Source of the DNA: Paenibacillus taichungensis
Lineage (GTDB): Bacteria; Bacillota; Bacilli; Paenibacillales; Paenibacillaceae
Direction: 5' to 3'
NCBI RefSeq assembly: GCF_013359905.1
Contig: NZ_JABMCC010000118.1
Coordinates: 868,001 to 932,000, forward strand
DNA length: 64,000 bases
The notes under the pieces: model-generated
Database searches by the model: none
What the model was told of the DNA's origin: nothing
Seen by the model: the letters and a program-made list of their open reading frames with translations, nothing else
Translations under genes and position numbers: made by a program
Shown here: positions 15,547-24,766 of the stretch, piece after piece
Layout: each line of letters begins with the position of its first letter
Position numbering within the stretch: position 1 is the stretch's first letter

Positions 15547-16365
15547 TCATTTCCCTGCTTGTTTTTCCAATTCTTCCACAGGATTTTCATCTTCTTTTTC
15601 AGGCACCTTGGAGGACAGGAACCAACCACATACCGCAATCGTAATCAGCACAATGTAGAAACCAAATTTCCAAATTTTATTTTCCGGGAAATGCTCATCC
15701 AGAACGCCCAGTGAAGGATGTGCAAGTGTAATCACAGCCAACTTAACCCCAACCCAGCCAACGATAACGAAGGCTGCAACTTCAAGCCCTGGACGGGAAT
15801 GAAGCAGTTTAACGAAGAAGGAAGCCGCAAATCTCATGATGACAAGGCCGATAAATCCGCCGAGGAAGATGACGATAAACTGTCCACCGTCAAGTCCGCC
15901 GATCGGAGGCAAACCACTTGGTGGCAATGCAACAGCCAGCGCCACAGCTGCGAGAATGGAATCGACCGCGAACGCGATATCTGCCACTTCCACCTTGAAT
16001 ACAGTCATCCAGAAACCAGATTGTTTTTTTGGTTTTTTTGGAGCGGAATCAGCCGCTTCATCTGTTTTGTTTCGGCTACCCAACACCTTTTTGACAATGT
16101 GGTTAATGGAGATGTACAACAGATACAGGGCACCAATTGCTTGAACCTGCCATACGTCCACGAGGAACGAGATGAGGAATAGTGACCCCAATCGGAAAAT
16201 GAACGCTCCCATTAAACCATAAAACAACGCCTTTTTGCGTTTATCATCAGGTAAATGCTTAACCATAATGGCAAGAACCAATGCATTATCCGCGGCAAGT
16301 AACCCCTCCAGGACTACTAAGACGACAAGAACCCACCCATACTCCAATAATAACGATAACTCCAA
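15547..16365 (-). CDS. TerC-family integral membrane protein, probable Mn2+ exporter
   Basis: A 272-residue polytopic protein (about seven membrane segments) of the TerC family. Conserved acidic intramembrane residues are visible in LLAADNALVLAIM (N-terminus) and in VADIAFAVDSILAAVAL (middle), with a charged Lys-rich loop near residues 100-118. TerC proteins downstream of yybP-ykoY riboswitches (YkoY/MeeF, YceF/MeeY type) act in manganese efflux or metalation of exported enzymes in bacilli. The riboswitch directly upstream here supports that reading. It is monocistronic, with a terminator at 15435-15473. Confidence 0.9.
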   Translation of the reverse strand: MELSLLLEYGWVLVVLVVLEGLLAADNALVLAIMVKHLPDDKRKKALFYGLMGAFIFRLGSLFLISFLVDVWQVQAIGALYLLYISINHIVKKVLGSRNKTDEAADSAPKKPKKQSGFWMTVFKVEVADIAFAVDSILAAVALAVALPPSGLPPIGGLDGGQFIVIFLGGFIGLVIMRFAASFFVKLLHSRPGLEVAAFVIVGWVGVKLAVITLAHPSLGVLDEHFPENKIWKFGFYIVLITIAVCGWFLSSKVPEKEDENPVEELEKQAGK

Positions 16366-16402
16366 ATTTTACTCCTCCTTAGTATCCTTATCCTTATGAT
16401 GT

Positions 16403-16576
16403 ACAAAAAAAAGGACCTTTACCATCGCTGGTAAGGTCCTTTATATTCACGAAAAGAGACCTTTACCCAGCATGAAAACTTGGTAAAGGTCTCGCTAACA
16501 ACAAAATTGCTGCCAATAAAGCCGGGGATGTAATCCCGAACTGACGACTTTACTGTGAAAGCTACTCCCCTTTAAC
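16403..16576 (-). promoter_or_regulatory. yybP-ykoY manganese riboswitch with terminator
   Basis: On the minus strand the leader opens with AAAGGGGAGTAGC (16573-16561), carries the family signature TTAGCGAGACC, and contains an arm GAGACCTTTACC/GGTAAAGGTCTC. A terminator AAAGGACCTTACC/GGTAAAGGTCCTTT with eight T (16403-16442) precedes terC. The aptamer arm GACCTTTACC is also complementary to the 3' terminator arm GGTAAAGGTC, giving a ready antiterminator; Mn2+ binding would favour read-through and efflux. Confidence 0.9.
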
Positions 16577-16650
16577 ATCAGGAATATTTAGTTTTAAGTT
16601 GAAACAGGTTCAATAATCTGTTCTCATCATATTCATAACGATAAGCAAAG

Positions 16651-16965
16651 TCAAGCTTTATTTGACTGTCTGCGGTCCAGCTTGCGAAAGACCAGCAAAT
16701 CATAGATGAAATTACCCAGTGGGATAAACGAGATAAAAAACAAAGCAATTGGACGACGCAAACGCCATTTTTGCGTGGTGTACAGACTCACCATAAATAA
16801 TAAATACATCAGAAATAAAAAACCATAGATGTTGCCAAACCACGTGACTGCCTTTGGCATGATCCCTGATTCCCTTAATGGAAAAGCAACAAATAACAAA
16901 AGTACATATGAAAGCCCCTGCAACCACAACAGCAGTCGAAAGCGGCTGAGTGTTGAATGTAACAT
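16651..16965 (-). CDS. DUF3817 family membrane protein
   Basis: A 104-residue protein with three membrane segments (LLLWLQGLSYVLLLFVAFPL, FGNIYGFLFLMYLLFMVSLY, PIALFFISFIPLGNFIYDLL). The arrangement, with a short basic cytoplasmic tail, matches DUF3817 (YdzA-like) proteins, whose function is unknown. AGGAGG lies six bases before ATG 16965. It has no evident operon partner and is divergent from the glycosyltransferase at 17141. Confidence 0.8.
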   Translation of the reverse strand: MLHSTLSRFRLLLWLQGLSYVLLLFVAFPLRESGIMPKAVTWFGNIYGFLFLMYLLFMVSLYTTQKWRLRRPIALFFISFIPLGNFIYDLLVFRKLDRRQSNKA

Positions 16966-17140
16966 TTTTTTTCCTCCTGCTTCTAAATACGCGCAACGAT
17001 TTCATTGCATCCCGTACAGTATATCACAAAAACGAAATTTACCCTCACGCGCAGTTCTACAGGAGCCAAATCCACCCGATGCACATAGGATATATGACCA
17101 AGATAGATTGTTGCGAATATGGACAAGGAGGAAACTGTTG

Positions 17141-18241
17141 ATGAAAATAGCCCTGATAGCGCCTGAAAAATTGCCAGTCCCAGGTAACGGATCAGTCGAA
17201 ATCTGCATCCTCGGCATTGCTCGTGAACTTGCTCTCCGTCACCAGGTGACGATCATAAGCCGTCAGATGCCCGGTCTTGCCATTACAGAGCAAATAGATG
17301 GCATAGTGATCCGTCGTGTACCATCAACCAGCCCCAGCGAGTACACGAGGGCAGTGATCCGTTTTCTGAAAATCCAACCCTTCGATCTTATTCAGGTAGA
17401 CAACAGACCTCATAGTATGGCTGCAATTAAACGCGCTTTCCCTACGTTACCTGTGGTGCTCTATCTTCATTCGTTAACCTTTGCACAACCAGGACCAGCA
17501 AGATTAGCGCTGTTAAAAAAAGCGAATTGGATTGCCGTTAATAGTCAATCCCTCAGACAAAGGCTGGGTCGCCGATTCCCATCCTTAAAACGACGGATGG
17601 GTGTTGTACCACTGGGCGTGGACCTAAGCCGTTTTTTGCCTGCAGCTAAAGGAGAGCAGCAGCTTCTGCGGAAGCAGTTCGGTATCACAGGGCCATTCTC
17701 CATTCTCTATGTAGGCCGACTAATTCCCGGCAAAGGTGTGGATGTACTGATTCGTGCCGTAGCTCTTATTCAGCAGCAGGTATCCGTGCAACTGATCATT
17801 GCAGGTAAAGGACCTCCAGTTTACGTCCGCAAGCTGCGACAGCTTATCCGAAAATTAAAGGTTGATGCCACCTTCCGAGGTCAGATCGCCCATGAGCACA
17901 TTGACCGTTTGTACAGGGCTGTGGACTGCCTGGTGTGTCCTTCCCAACAACATGAGGCCTTCGGGCTGGTTAATGTTGAAGCTATGGCTTCAGGACTACC
18001 CGTCATTGCTTCAGACAATGGAGGCATTCGTGAAATCATTGTATCGGGGAGTAATGGATACCTTGTAAGACAGTATCACAACCCCCAAAGTTTCGCTGCT
18101 TACCTGTCTAAACTGGCAGACAATCCTTCTCTCGCTCTTTTGCTTGGAGAAGCTGGCCGTGCCAGTGCAGTTGAACAGTTCAGTTGGGCCCGGACAGCCA
18201 TGCATCTTGAAGCAGCCTATACAAAACTTATCCGAGGATAA
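17141..18241 (+). CDS. GT4-family glycosyltransferase (CotSA-like)
   Basis: A 366-residue GT-B fold enzyme. The N-terminal Rossmann half begins MKIALIAPEKLPVPGNGSVE; the C-terminal glycosyltransferase family 4 domain has SILYVGRLIPGKGVDVLI and the E-x7-E motif (EAFGLVNVEAMASGLPVIASD). It resembles Bacillus CotSA/YtcC, spore-coat-associated glycosyltransferases, but the acceptor is unknown. The open frame extends upstream to 16829, but AAGGAGG sits 8-9 bases before ATG 17141, which starts exactly at the fold. The terminator's 5' arm lies in its last codons. Confidence 0.88.
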   Translation: MKIALIAPEKLPVPGNGSVEICILGIARELALRHQVTIISRQMPGLAITEQIDGIVIRRVPSTSPSEYTRAVIRFLKIQPFDLIQVDNRPHSMAAIKRAFPTLPVVLYLHSLTFAQPGPARLALLKKANWIAVNSQSLRQRLGRRFPSLKRRMGVVPLGVDLSRFLPAAKGEQQLLRKQFGITGPFSILYVGRLIPGKGVDVLIRAVALIQQQVSVQLIIAGKGPPVYVRKLRQLIRKLKVDATFRGQIAHEHIDRLYRAVDCLVCPSQQHEAFGLVNVEAMASGLPVIASDNGGIREIIVSGSNGYLVRQYHNPQSFAAYLSKLADNPSLALLLGEAGRASAVEQFSWARTAMHLEAAYTKLIRG

Positions 18242-18264
18242 ATCTTGTATAGGCTGTGCTTTTG
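18211..18264 (+). terminator. terminator overlapping the end of the glycosyltransferase gene
   Basis: GCCTATACAA (18215-18224, within the coding region) pairs exactly with TTGTATAGGC (18245-18254), extended by AGC/GCT, followed by TTTTGTT. Confidence 0.75.
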
Positions 18265-18627
18265 TTAAGCTTTTTCACGTGACTGCCAGTCTGCAATAAA
18301 GCTATCCATATGCGGAACAGGAACATACATCATTTCAATTAACTCCACAATAATCATATCTTTCATGGCAAATCTCACCTTAGCGCATGTTTGTTGGCGG
18401 AAAGCATCATAAATTCCCGAGCCAGTCCAGCAGCCGTGAGGAGCGAGCAGTGGATTATTAACAATATATCCAACCGTCCCAATGGGGGGAACTACTACCT
18501 TGATGGCTCGGGAGTCTACCCGATTGTCGGGGTCTTTGACCAGAAACAGGATATCGCCTACGTTTAAAGCTTCTACACCATGATAATGCTCCATTCCATA
18601 CATGGCTGCAAATAATTTGGTACTCAT
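18265..18627 (-). CDS. HIRAN-like domain protein
   Basis: A 120-residue protein. Residues 15-60 (YHGVEALNVGDILFLVKDPDN, DSRAIKVVVPPIGTVGYI) match the HIRAN fold, a small beta-barrel that binds DNA ends in HLTF/Rad5 and occurs in bacteria as a standalone domain. The remainder is helical and unassigned. AAAGGAGC lies upstream of ATG 18627 at good spacing. It is the second gene behind a WYL regulator, 45 bases apart. A role in sensing nucleic-acid damage is possible by family, not shown. Confidence 0.65.
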   Translation of the reverse strand: MSTKLFAAMYGMEHYHGVEALNVGDILFLVKDPDNRVDSRAIKVVVPPIGTVGYIVNNPLLAPHGCWTGSGIYDAFRQQTCAKVRFAMKDMIIVELIEMMYVPVPHMDSFIADWQSREKA

Positions 18628-18672
18628 CACAAAAGCTCCTTTTACACATTTTTTAAATTTAGTTGGGTTGAA

Positions 18673-19638
18673 TTATTGATCTTCCTCATAATGTTTCATC
18701 CACTCTATGAGTTGTTCACGAATTTCTTTACGATATTCGCGGGGTTCAAGGACCTCCGCTTCGGGGCCAAATTGATATAACCATTTCAGGAATTCACGAC
18801 TACTGTTCAGCGTTACTTCAAATAACAATCCGCCATCAGGCGTATCTGTCATTCGTGGACGAACAAACATTTCTTCTTCTTTTATGTAGGGGGCCACTTT
18901 CTCAGTGAATCTTACTTTGAAATGGATAAGTTTATCCCCACGATCAATGGACCATGTGTTTTTCATGAACTGCGTTATGTTGAAATCACCCATAACAAAA
19001 TGGGTATTGGTCTGTATAACGTCCAGAAAGCGACTGATCCGAAACAAACGGACTTTCTGCAGCAAGTGGCAATAACCAATTAAGTAGAAACGCTGATCGC
19101 GCGGAATGAGGTAATAGGGGTCAATGTCGCGGACCGTTATTTCATTTTTCGTAAGCGTGTGATATTGGGTTCGAATCGTTTGTTGATCCAGAATGGCTTC
19201 AATGACCGGGATAAGCAAGTTGGGATACTTCCCTTCTTCCCGGTATGCAGGTGTACCCATACGAATAATGCCTGCAATATTTTCTACAATGTCACTGTTT
19301 CTCGATTTCATTTTCGTATGGGCTGTCATCACCTTGTCAAAGGCTGAATCAAATTCAGCCGGGAGTTGCGAAGTATCCACCACGGATGGAAGCATGGAGA
19401 ATACTATCGCTTCCTGTTCGGTAAAATCCAGAGGATACATGGCAAATTCACCAATGAACCGATACCCCTTGCCATAACCTTCATTCATGATAGGGGCAAC
19501 CCTGTCCAAAATTCGGAGATCGCGATAAATCGTGCGCACAGTTGTACCGCATTTCAACGCCAATTCTTTGGCGGAAATTCCGGGATTCGCTTGTATAGCC
19601 TGAAGTATACGCAGAAGACGAATTAATTTCTCTGTCAT
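18673..19638 (-). CDS. HTH/WYL-domain (YafY-type) transcriptional regulator
   Basis: A 321-residue protein. The N-terminal HTH_11 winged helix (residues 1-60: LLRILQAIQANPGISAKELA, then VRTIYRDLRIL) is followed by the WYL domain (about 140-210, with the YYLIPRDQRFYLIGYCH core) and the WCX extension. WYL proteins bind ligands, often nucleic-acid derived, and repress or activate nearby genes including defence genes. It is probably co-transcribed with the HIRAN-domain gene. A 270-base gap to the right contains no gene. Confidence 0.88.
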   Translation of the reverse strand: MTEKLIRLLRILQAIQANPGISAKELALKCGTTVRTIYRDLRILDRVAPIMNEGYGKGYRFIGEFAMYPLDFTEQEAIVFSMLPSVVDTSQLPAEFDSAFDKVMTAHTKMKSRNSDIVENIAGIIRMGTPAYREEGKYPNLLIPVIEAILDQQTIRTQYHTLTKNEITVRDIDPYYLIPRDQRFYLIGYCHLLQKVRLFRISRFLDVIQTNTHFVMGDFNITQFMKNTWSIDRGDKLIHFKVRFTEKVAPYIKEEEMFVRPRMTDTPDGGLLFEVTLNSSREFLKWLYQFGPEAEVLEPREYRKEIREQLIEWMKHYEEDQ

Positions 19639-19865
19639 GTAGTTTCTCCCCTTCGATATTTTATCGGCAAGGAAAACTAGTTCCTTTAGTCCGGTACTAA
19701 ATCTTTAGTCCCAAACTTATTTTCGCAATTTCACCTTATGTATATAGTTCAATCGCACTTATTCGGCTTATTAAATATACATTCTCTTACTTGCTTGCGT
19801 AAAATATTAACCTCAAGTCCTTATACCTACGCCTGATAGCCTATTTAGCATTCAAAAAAAATAAA

Positions 19866-19901
19866 AAAAAGTCTTGTCTCTTGGACCAGAGACAAGACTT
19901 T
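19866..19901 (-). terminator. terminator after the hypothetical gene 19911-20429
   Basis: GTCTTGTCTC (19871-19880) pairs with GAGACAAGAC (19889-19898), with A/T runs on both sides; the longer T run is on the minus strand. Confidence 0.85.
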
Positions 19902-19910
19902 TTCGCTTGT

Positions 19911-20429
19911 TTATTTGTGCAATTGCAATAATTTAGTCAGCACATTGACCATATGATCGCACAGATCAGGGATATCTCCCATCTGATCTTCATTCACACT
20001 GCGGTCAAAATGTACTTCAGCTGTGATAGCATAAGTTGCTGGCTGATCTTCAAATATATAATGAATATGCTGCAATTTTCGTTGTTCCGGCCAGCTCTCT
20101 TGTAATATGGAGCTAATTGCAGGACATTGAGTCTCAGGCTCCCTAACAACCATTCTGAACCGCAACCGCAAACGGCAACCTGATAGAACTCCTGGTGTCT
20201 CCAAAATCTCAGCCGCGAGATCCTCAAGCGATGTGTTCAGTACCACTTCGCCTGTTACGTCAGGGCAATCTCGCAGGCAGAATTGCAGCACCAACTCTCT
20301 GGACATACGGGCCAACTCAAGCTGATCCTTCCGATCCGTTATGGAAATAAGTTCATCCAAATTATCGAGATCATATAGGTAATTTTCGAAGCCTACTTTC
20401 AAATTGTCATAAATCGTCGGATCAAACAT
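19911..20429 (-). CDS. conserved hypothetical protein
   Basis: A 172-residue acidic soluble protein, no signal peptide, membrane segment or recognised motif. Predicted mixed alpha/beta: helical N-terminus (FENYLYDLDNLDELISI, ELARMSRELVLQFCL), a strand-rich centre (GCRLRLRFRMVV, TYAITAEVHF), and a C-terminal helix (DHMVNVLTKLLQL). Two Cys-containing stretches (FCLRDCPD, ETQCPA) do not form a clear metal site. Normal codon use and its own terminator support a real gene. I do not recognise it. Confidence 0.65.
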   Translation of the reverse strand: MFDPTIYDNLKVGFENYLYDLDNLDELISITDRKDQLELARMSRELVLQFCLRDCPDVTGEVVLNTSLEDLAAEILETPGVLSGCRLRLRFRMVVREPETQCPAISSILQESWPEQRKLQHIHYIFEDQPATYAITAEVHFDRSVNEDQMGDIPDLCDHMVNVLTKLLQLHK

Positions 20430-20633
20430 GTTGTGAAACCTGCTTTCTTATGCAAATTATTCCGAAGTGAATTGTTGCTGCTCCAAATCATAGTATACTG
20501 TAACGTTGTTTCACGCAAACAGCTCCCCGTCATCATACCGAATAACGCGACTATGTAGCAATCTTTCATAAGTCAAAACGACATTCATTATCGCGCATCT
20601 CCTGCGACTCCACTTGTCCATTTCCAATATAAA

Positions 20634-20660
20634 AAAGCCCGGTCGTGATGACCGGGCTTG
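20634..20660 (-). terminator. terminator after the bL25/Ctc gene
   Basis: AAGCCCGGTC (20635-20644) pairs with GACCGGGCTT (20650-20659); six T follow on the minus strand. Confidence 0.88.
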
Positions 20661-20693
20661 GTTGAGATACAGAATAATAAATATTCTGACTCC

Positions 20694-21326
20694 CTATTCT
20701 TCTTTAGCTGGTTCTTCTGGTGCTGCCGGTGCTGCTTCATCAGCAGAAGCCGTAGGCTCTTCCTCAGCCGCTTGTGGCGGCATCACGGAAGCGATGATGG
20801 AATCACCTGACGTCACCAGAGTCAGACCTTTATCGAGCTTGATATCTCCAGCTGTCAAACGATCACCAATTTCCAGTCCGCTAACATCCACCTCAATGGA
20901 GGTTGGCAGATCAGCCGGAAGTCCTTCGACCTCCAGTTGAGTTTCCTGTGTCTGGAACACACCGCCTGCCTTGGAGCCGGCTGCGGTACCTTGGAAGTCG
21001 ATCGATACACTAACGCTGATCGGTTTATTCTTCGAAATTTGCAGGAAGTCCACGTGCAGCAGACGTCCGTTGCGTTCCTGTTGATCCTTGATCAGCACTG
21101 GAACCGTTTTGCCACCCTCAAGATTGAGGTTGAACATCTCGGAGCGACCTGTACGTGCTACTTTCAGCACTTCTTTTTCATCTACATGTATCGCGGCACC
21201 TTCTAATCCCGGGCCATAAACGACAGCCGGAACACGTCCGCCTTGTCTTAACAGGCGCAATGCTGCACCTTTCTTTTCAGTTCTTGGTGTTGCCGTAAGT
21301 TGAGCCATTTTTCCGTTGGATTTCAT
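20694..21326 (-). CDS. rplY: ribosomal protein bL25, long Ctc/TL5 form
   Basis: A 210-residue bL25 of the general-stress (Ctc/TL5) type. The N-terminal 5S rRNA-binding domain spans residues 1-95 (GRVPAVVYGP, LKVARTGRSEMFNL, VDFLQI). The C-terminal TL5 domain covers about 100-190, and the tail is acidic and Ala/Pro/Glu-rich. In Bacillus ctc is a general-stress gene; I see no sigma-B promoter evident here. ATG 21326 follows AAGGAGG at about 10 bases; an internal ATG six codons on is possible. Confidence 0.93.
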   Translation of the reverse strand: MKSNGKMAQLTATPRTEKKGAALRLLRQGGRVPAVVYGPGLEGAAIHVDEKEVLKVARTGRSEMFNLNLEGGKTVPVLIKDQQERNGRLLHVDFLQISKNKPISVSVSIDFQGTAAGSKAGGVFQTQETQLEVEGLPADLPTSIEVDVSGLEIGDRLTAGDIKLDKGLTLVTSGDSIIASVMPPQAAEEEPTASADEAAPAAPEEPAKEE

Positions 21327-21524
21327 GATTGAACATCCTCCTTCAAGGGATCCTTACTTATATTTGTTAGGAAGCCGTAAGCTTCTCTTTTAGACCAGAA
21401 TGGCCTTTTCGTGCGTGGCCGAATCTGGGGCCATATCTATATTTACCCCAATGAAAGACCATCTCAAACACTAACATGTGCAGTTTTTTTATTTTTCGGG
21501 TGAAAATGGTTCTTTCTGATGAAC

Positions 21525-21556
21525 AAAAAAGCAGCCGGAATACCTTCCGACCGCTT
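21525..21556 (-). terminator. terminator after the first pullulanase gene
   Basis: On the minus strand AGCGGTCGGAA-GGTA-TTCCGGCTGCT (with minor mismatches) is followed by six T. Confidence 0.75.
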
Positions 21557-21604
21557 GTTAAGCCTATACTTTTCAACCTTTGTATGAAGTTATAACTTAG
21601 CCAG

Positions 21605-24484
21605 CTATGCGCTGTTACGATCATCCTCATCATCACTTTCACGGATAACCTGCATTTGATCCGACCCACTGTGAACGATAATGTGCACATCACCGTCTTC
21701 AGGACCGATATCAACATAACGATCTCCGCATGTATCTTTGGCTTCCCATTCATTCAACCGAATGATTAAGCCTAGATGATGCAGTCCTGCAGCCACCCGA
21801 AAACGGGCTTCTGCTGCATTACCCACTCGCTCAAATGGGACAGCTCCATCCTCCATACCTGTGCCCCATACCCAGACGTCCCATCCCTCATAATGCTGAT
21901 CTTCCCGTTCATATCGGAGAGTGACAATTCGCGAAATTGGTTTGTGGATTTTGACATTCAGCGATGCCTGAATCCCTCCAGCCTCCGCGGTAATCTGGGC
22001 AGACCCTGGTGTTAAAGCACGCACAATTCCTGCTGTACTAACCACTGCATGGTCCACCTTAGACGAGCTCCACCGTATATTCATACCTTGCAGAGGCTGG
22101 CCGAATTGATCCAGAACCAAGGCGCGGAATCGACTGACACGTGTCGTGTACATTACAGATTCGCCAATAATTTCAATTCGTTCCGGACGGAGGTGATCAA
22201 CCTGCAGCGTACACTCTGTGGTAATCGTGCCACATTGGACGCTGATCGTGGCTTCCCCAATCTCCCCCATATGAATTGTCCCATCGGCTTGAATCGCAAT
22301 AATCTGTGGGTTCGAAGAGCTCCAGGTCACAGATGCATTTTCCACTACATTACCAAAACGGTCTCTGACTGATGCTCGCAAACCAGCAATCTCTCCGGCA
22401 CTGTACACAAGACGCGGCGAATGAATCTCAATTACAGCCGGTTCAGTACCACCAGCATATTCCGTGTCGTACAGTACCATCAACGACCACCGTTCTACCC
22501 TTGCGTTCCCGCTCACCGTCTCAATGAGGTCTGTACCTGCTTGGTGATCATTCACAACAATATGCCAATCCCCCTCCGGCAGACTCACTTGCTGCTGCTG
22601 ACCCGTTCCGTTGTAGATTACCACGATCTGATTCCAGGTATCCTGATTCGCTCCATGATCCAGTGTAAATGCAATCACATTTCCTTCTGCTCGCATCATG
22701 CGAAGATGATTCCTTACCTGTTCGGCGTTAATCATGCGAAAGGCCGGATGTGTGCGACGCAGATGAATCAAGCCACGATAATAGTCAAAAACAGGTCTGA
22801 ATCGAGCTTTGTTAGCCCAAGTGATCGTATTCACGGCGTCCCCGCTGCGATAACTATTGTGATCTCCTGCTTTGGATCTCAGCATCTCATCTCCTGCATG
22901 AAGAAATGGAATACCCTGTGAGGTAAGCAAAATCCCTGTTGAGAGCAAGGAACGTCGAACCATCTCATGATCAAGTACATCATCCGCATCGACATAACGA
23001 TAAGGGTCCGCCGCTTTAACCGCCGATTCTGCACTGCCTCCTTCTACAGGCTGCCCGTCTCTCCATACCGGGTAACCGAGATCATGCCTGAGGTACATCG
23101 TTGTTGCGATTTTGTCCCATAAGTTGAGATTATCATGTGCCGTTACATAATTGACGGATTCCACTGGTGAAGATGTGAAATCATCTAGCGCTCCGGCTAC
23201 ACCCATGGCTATTTCGTACTCCTTACCGTCTGCTCCGGTAACAAAACCTTTGCCGATCCCATCACTATCCCCTTTGATAGCACTGCGGAAATGATCGTTA
23301 AATACAGCAAATCCCTGACCGCGTTGTGTTCCTTTTAACGTTTTCCGATCCAGAGGTGAATCTCCGCCTGTCCACGGCTCCCCGTAGATCAGAAAAGCCG
23401 GATCAATCTGTTCTCTCAGCTCGCGGGTCACTTCGTTCATCGTGTCTGTATCAATCAGCCCCATGAGGTCGAAGCGAAACCCGTCCACATGATATTCCTC
23501 TGCCCAATACAGGAGAGAGTCCAAAATATATTTTCGCACCATAGGGCGCTCCGTAGCCAGTTCATTGCCTACACCCGAACCATTGCTCAATTTGCCATCC
23601 TCACGGTAACGGTAATAATAACTTGGTACAATCCGTTCAAAAGGTCCATCATCCACGCTGTACGTATGGTTATAAACCACATCAAGCACAACACGGATGC
23701 CTTGTCGGTGCAAGGAATGAATGAGCGCCTTGAATTCCCTGATTCGAATCGCAGGATCACGCGGATTGGTCGCATAGGAACCTTCCGGCACGTTATAGTG
23801 CTGCGGATCATAACCCCAGTTGTATGGCAATTTGGCATTCGAGCCGACGTCCGTTGTCACTGCCAATTCATCAACCGTCTGATAATCCGCTACAGGCAGA
23901 AGATGTACATGCGTGATGCCGAGTTCGACAAGATGATCTACACCGATGGAATTTCCACCTCTGTCCGTCAACCCGGAAGCCGTAAATGCCAAATATTTGC
24001 CCTTATATGGAATATCAGCATGGGGGTCGGAGGAGAAGTCTCGCACATGTAATTCATATAGAACTGCATCTGCCGGACGCAGAAATACGGGCTTCACATC
24101 CTCTTCCCAATCCACTGGATTGGTTGTATCCATGTCAATGATGGCTGTCCGCTGTCCATTCGCCGATACAGCACGAGCGTAAGGATCGGGTGCCACTGCA
24201 ATATGTTGATCATCATGGGTAATGTGATACATATAATAATGTCCGGCCCAATCCCCTTCAAGCTGTACACTCCATATTCCATCCGGGTCACGGGTCATCA
24301 ACCGTTTCTGTCCGTCATCATGTTCGGTTACTTTACCAGTTGCATCATAATGTCCCTCATTATCAAAAATGAGTAATGAAACCTGCTGAGCTGTAGGTGC
24401 CCACAGCTTGAATGTGCTTGCTGTACGCGTATATGTTAAGCCAAGATCGTTGCCTTCATAACGAAAAGATGTCCATTCCGGCAT
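21605..24484 (-). CDS. type I pullulanase with Big_2 repeats and C-terminal CBM41-like domain
   Basis: A 959-residue GH13 debranching enzyme hydrolysing alpha-1,6 bonds in pullulan or branched dextrins. CBM48-like region about 1-120; pullulanase motif YNWGYDP at 221-227; GH13 regions DVVYNH (268-273), GFRFDLMG with nucleophile D339, YGEPW with acid/base E369, and HDN (450-452). After the catalytic C-domain come two bacterial Ig-like (Big_2) repeats (about 655-815) and a final CBM41-like starch-binding domain (about 830-930, YEGWDVWVWG). No signal peptide is visible despite these typically extracellular modules. ATG 24484 is preferred; ATG 24508 is an alternative without a clear ribosome binding site. 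A near-cre sequence lies upstream. Confidence 0.9.
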   Translation of the reverse strand: MPEWTSFRYEGNDLGLTYTRTASTFKLWAPTAQQVSLLIFDNEGHYDATGKVTEHDDGQKRLMTRDPDGIWSVQLEGDWAGHYYMYHITHDDQHIAVAPDPYARAVSANGQRTAIIDMDTTNPVDWEEDVKPVFLRPADAVLYELHVRDFSSDPHADIPYKGKYLAFTASGLTDRGGNSIGVDHLVELGITHVHLLPVADYQTVDELAVTTDVGSNAKLPYNWGYDPQHYNVPEGSYATNPRDPAIRIREFKALIHSLHRQGIRVVLDVVYNHTYSVDDGPFERIVPSYYYRYREDGKLSNGSGVGNELATERPMVRKYILDSLLYWAEEYHVDGFRFDLMGLIDTDTMNEVTRELREQIDPAFLIYGEPWTGGDSPLDRKTLKGTQRGQGFAVFNDHFRSAIKGDSDGIGKGFVTGADGKEYEIAMGVAGALDDFTSSPVESVNYVTAHDNLNLWDKIATTMYLRHDLGYPVWRDGQPVEGGSAESAVKAADPYRYVDADDVLDHEMVRRSLLSTGILLTSQGIPFLHAGDEMLRSKAGDHNSYRSGDAVNTITWANKARFRPVFDYYRGLIHLRRTHPAFRMINAEQVRNHLRMMRAEGNVIAFTLDHGANQDTWNQIVVIYNGTGQQQQVSLPEGDWHIVVNDHQAGTDLIETVSGNARVERWSLMVLYDTEYAGGTEPAVIEIHSPRLVYSAGEIAGLRASVRDRFGNVVENASVTWSSSNPQIIAIQADGTIHMGEIGEATISVQCGTITTECTLQVDHLRPERIEIIGESVMYTTRVSRFRALVLDQFGQPLQGMNIRWSSSKVDHAVVSTAGIVRALTPGSAQITAEAGGIQASLNVKIHKPISRIVTLRYEREDQHYEGWDVWVWGTGMEDGAVPFERVGNAAEARFRVAAGLHHLGLIIRLNEWEAKDTCGDRYVDIGPEDGDVHIIVHSGSDQMQVIRESDDEDDRNSA

Positions 24485-24633
24485 CGTTCCCACCGCCTTT
24501 ATATCCATTGATTTCGTGTTGTCCCGATGTTACGGAGCGAGACGTCATTTGTCAACCCAGGGTTGTCTGTACTCAACATATCGGTTGAGCAGAGGCTTTC
24601 AATTAGCATATTGAATGTAAAGTAAATCCTCAC

Positions 24634-24647
24634 AGCAATCGCTTTCA
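24634..24647 (-). promoter_or_regulatory. candidate CcpA (cre) site upstream of the first pullulanase
   Basis: On the minus strand TGAAAGCGATTGCT matches the cre consensus TGWAANCGNTNNCA except at the last base. It lies about 150 bases before the start codon. Confidence 0.4.
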
Positions 24648-24721
24648 AGATACAGCATATGTAAACAAGCGCCATAGATTGACAGCATTTGTACCTGTCC
24701 TGATGAAAAAAAGATGGTAAA

Positions 24722-24758
24722 AAGAAAAACACCCTCGCTCCACAATGGAGAAAGGGTG
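24722..24758 (-). terminator. terminator between the two pullulanase genes
   Basis: CACCCT (24730-24735) and CTCC pair with GGAG and AGGGTG (24753-24758), followed on the minus strand by TTTTTCTTTTT. The two genes are therefore probably separate transcripts. Confidence 0.8.
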
Positions 24759-24766
24759 CAATAAGT

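Noticed and set aside
23489..24052. 187-codon open frame on the plus strand
   Set aside because: Antisense to the pullulanase catalytic domain; no family features.
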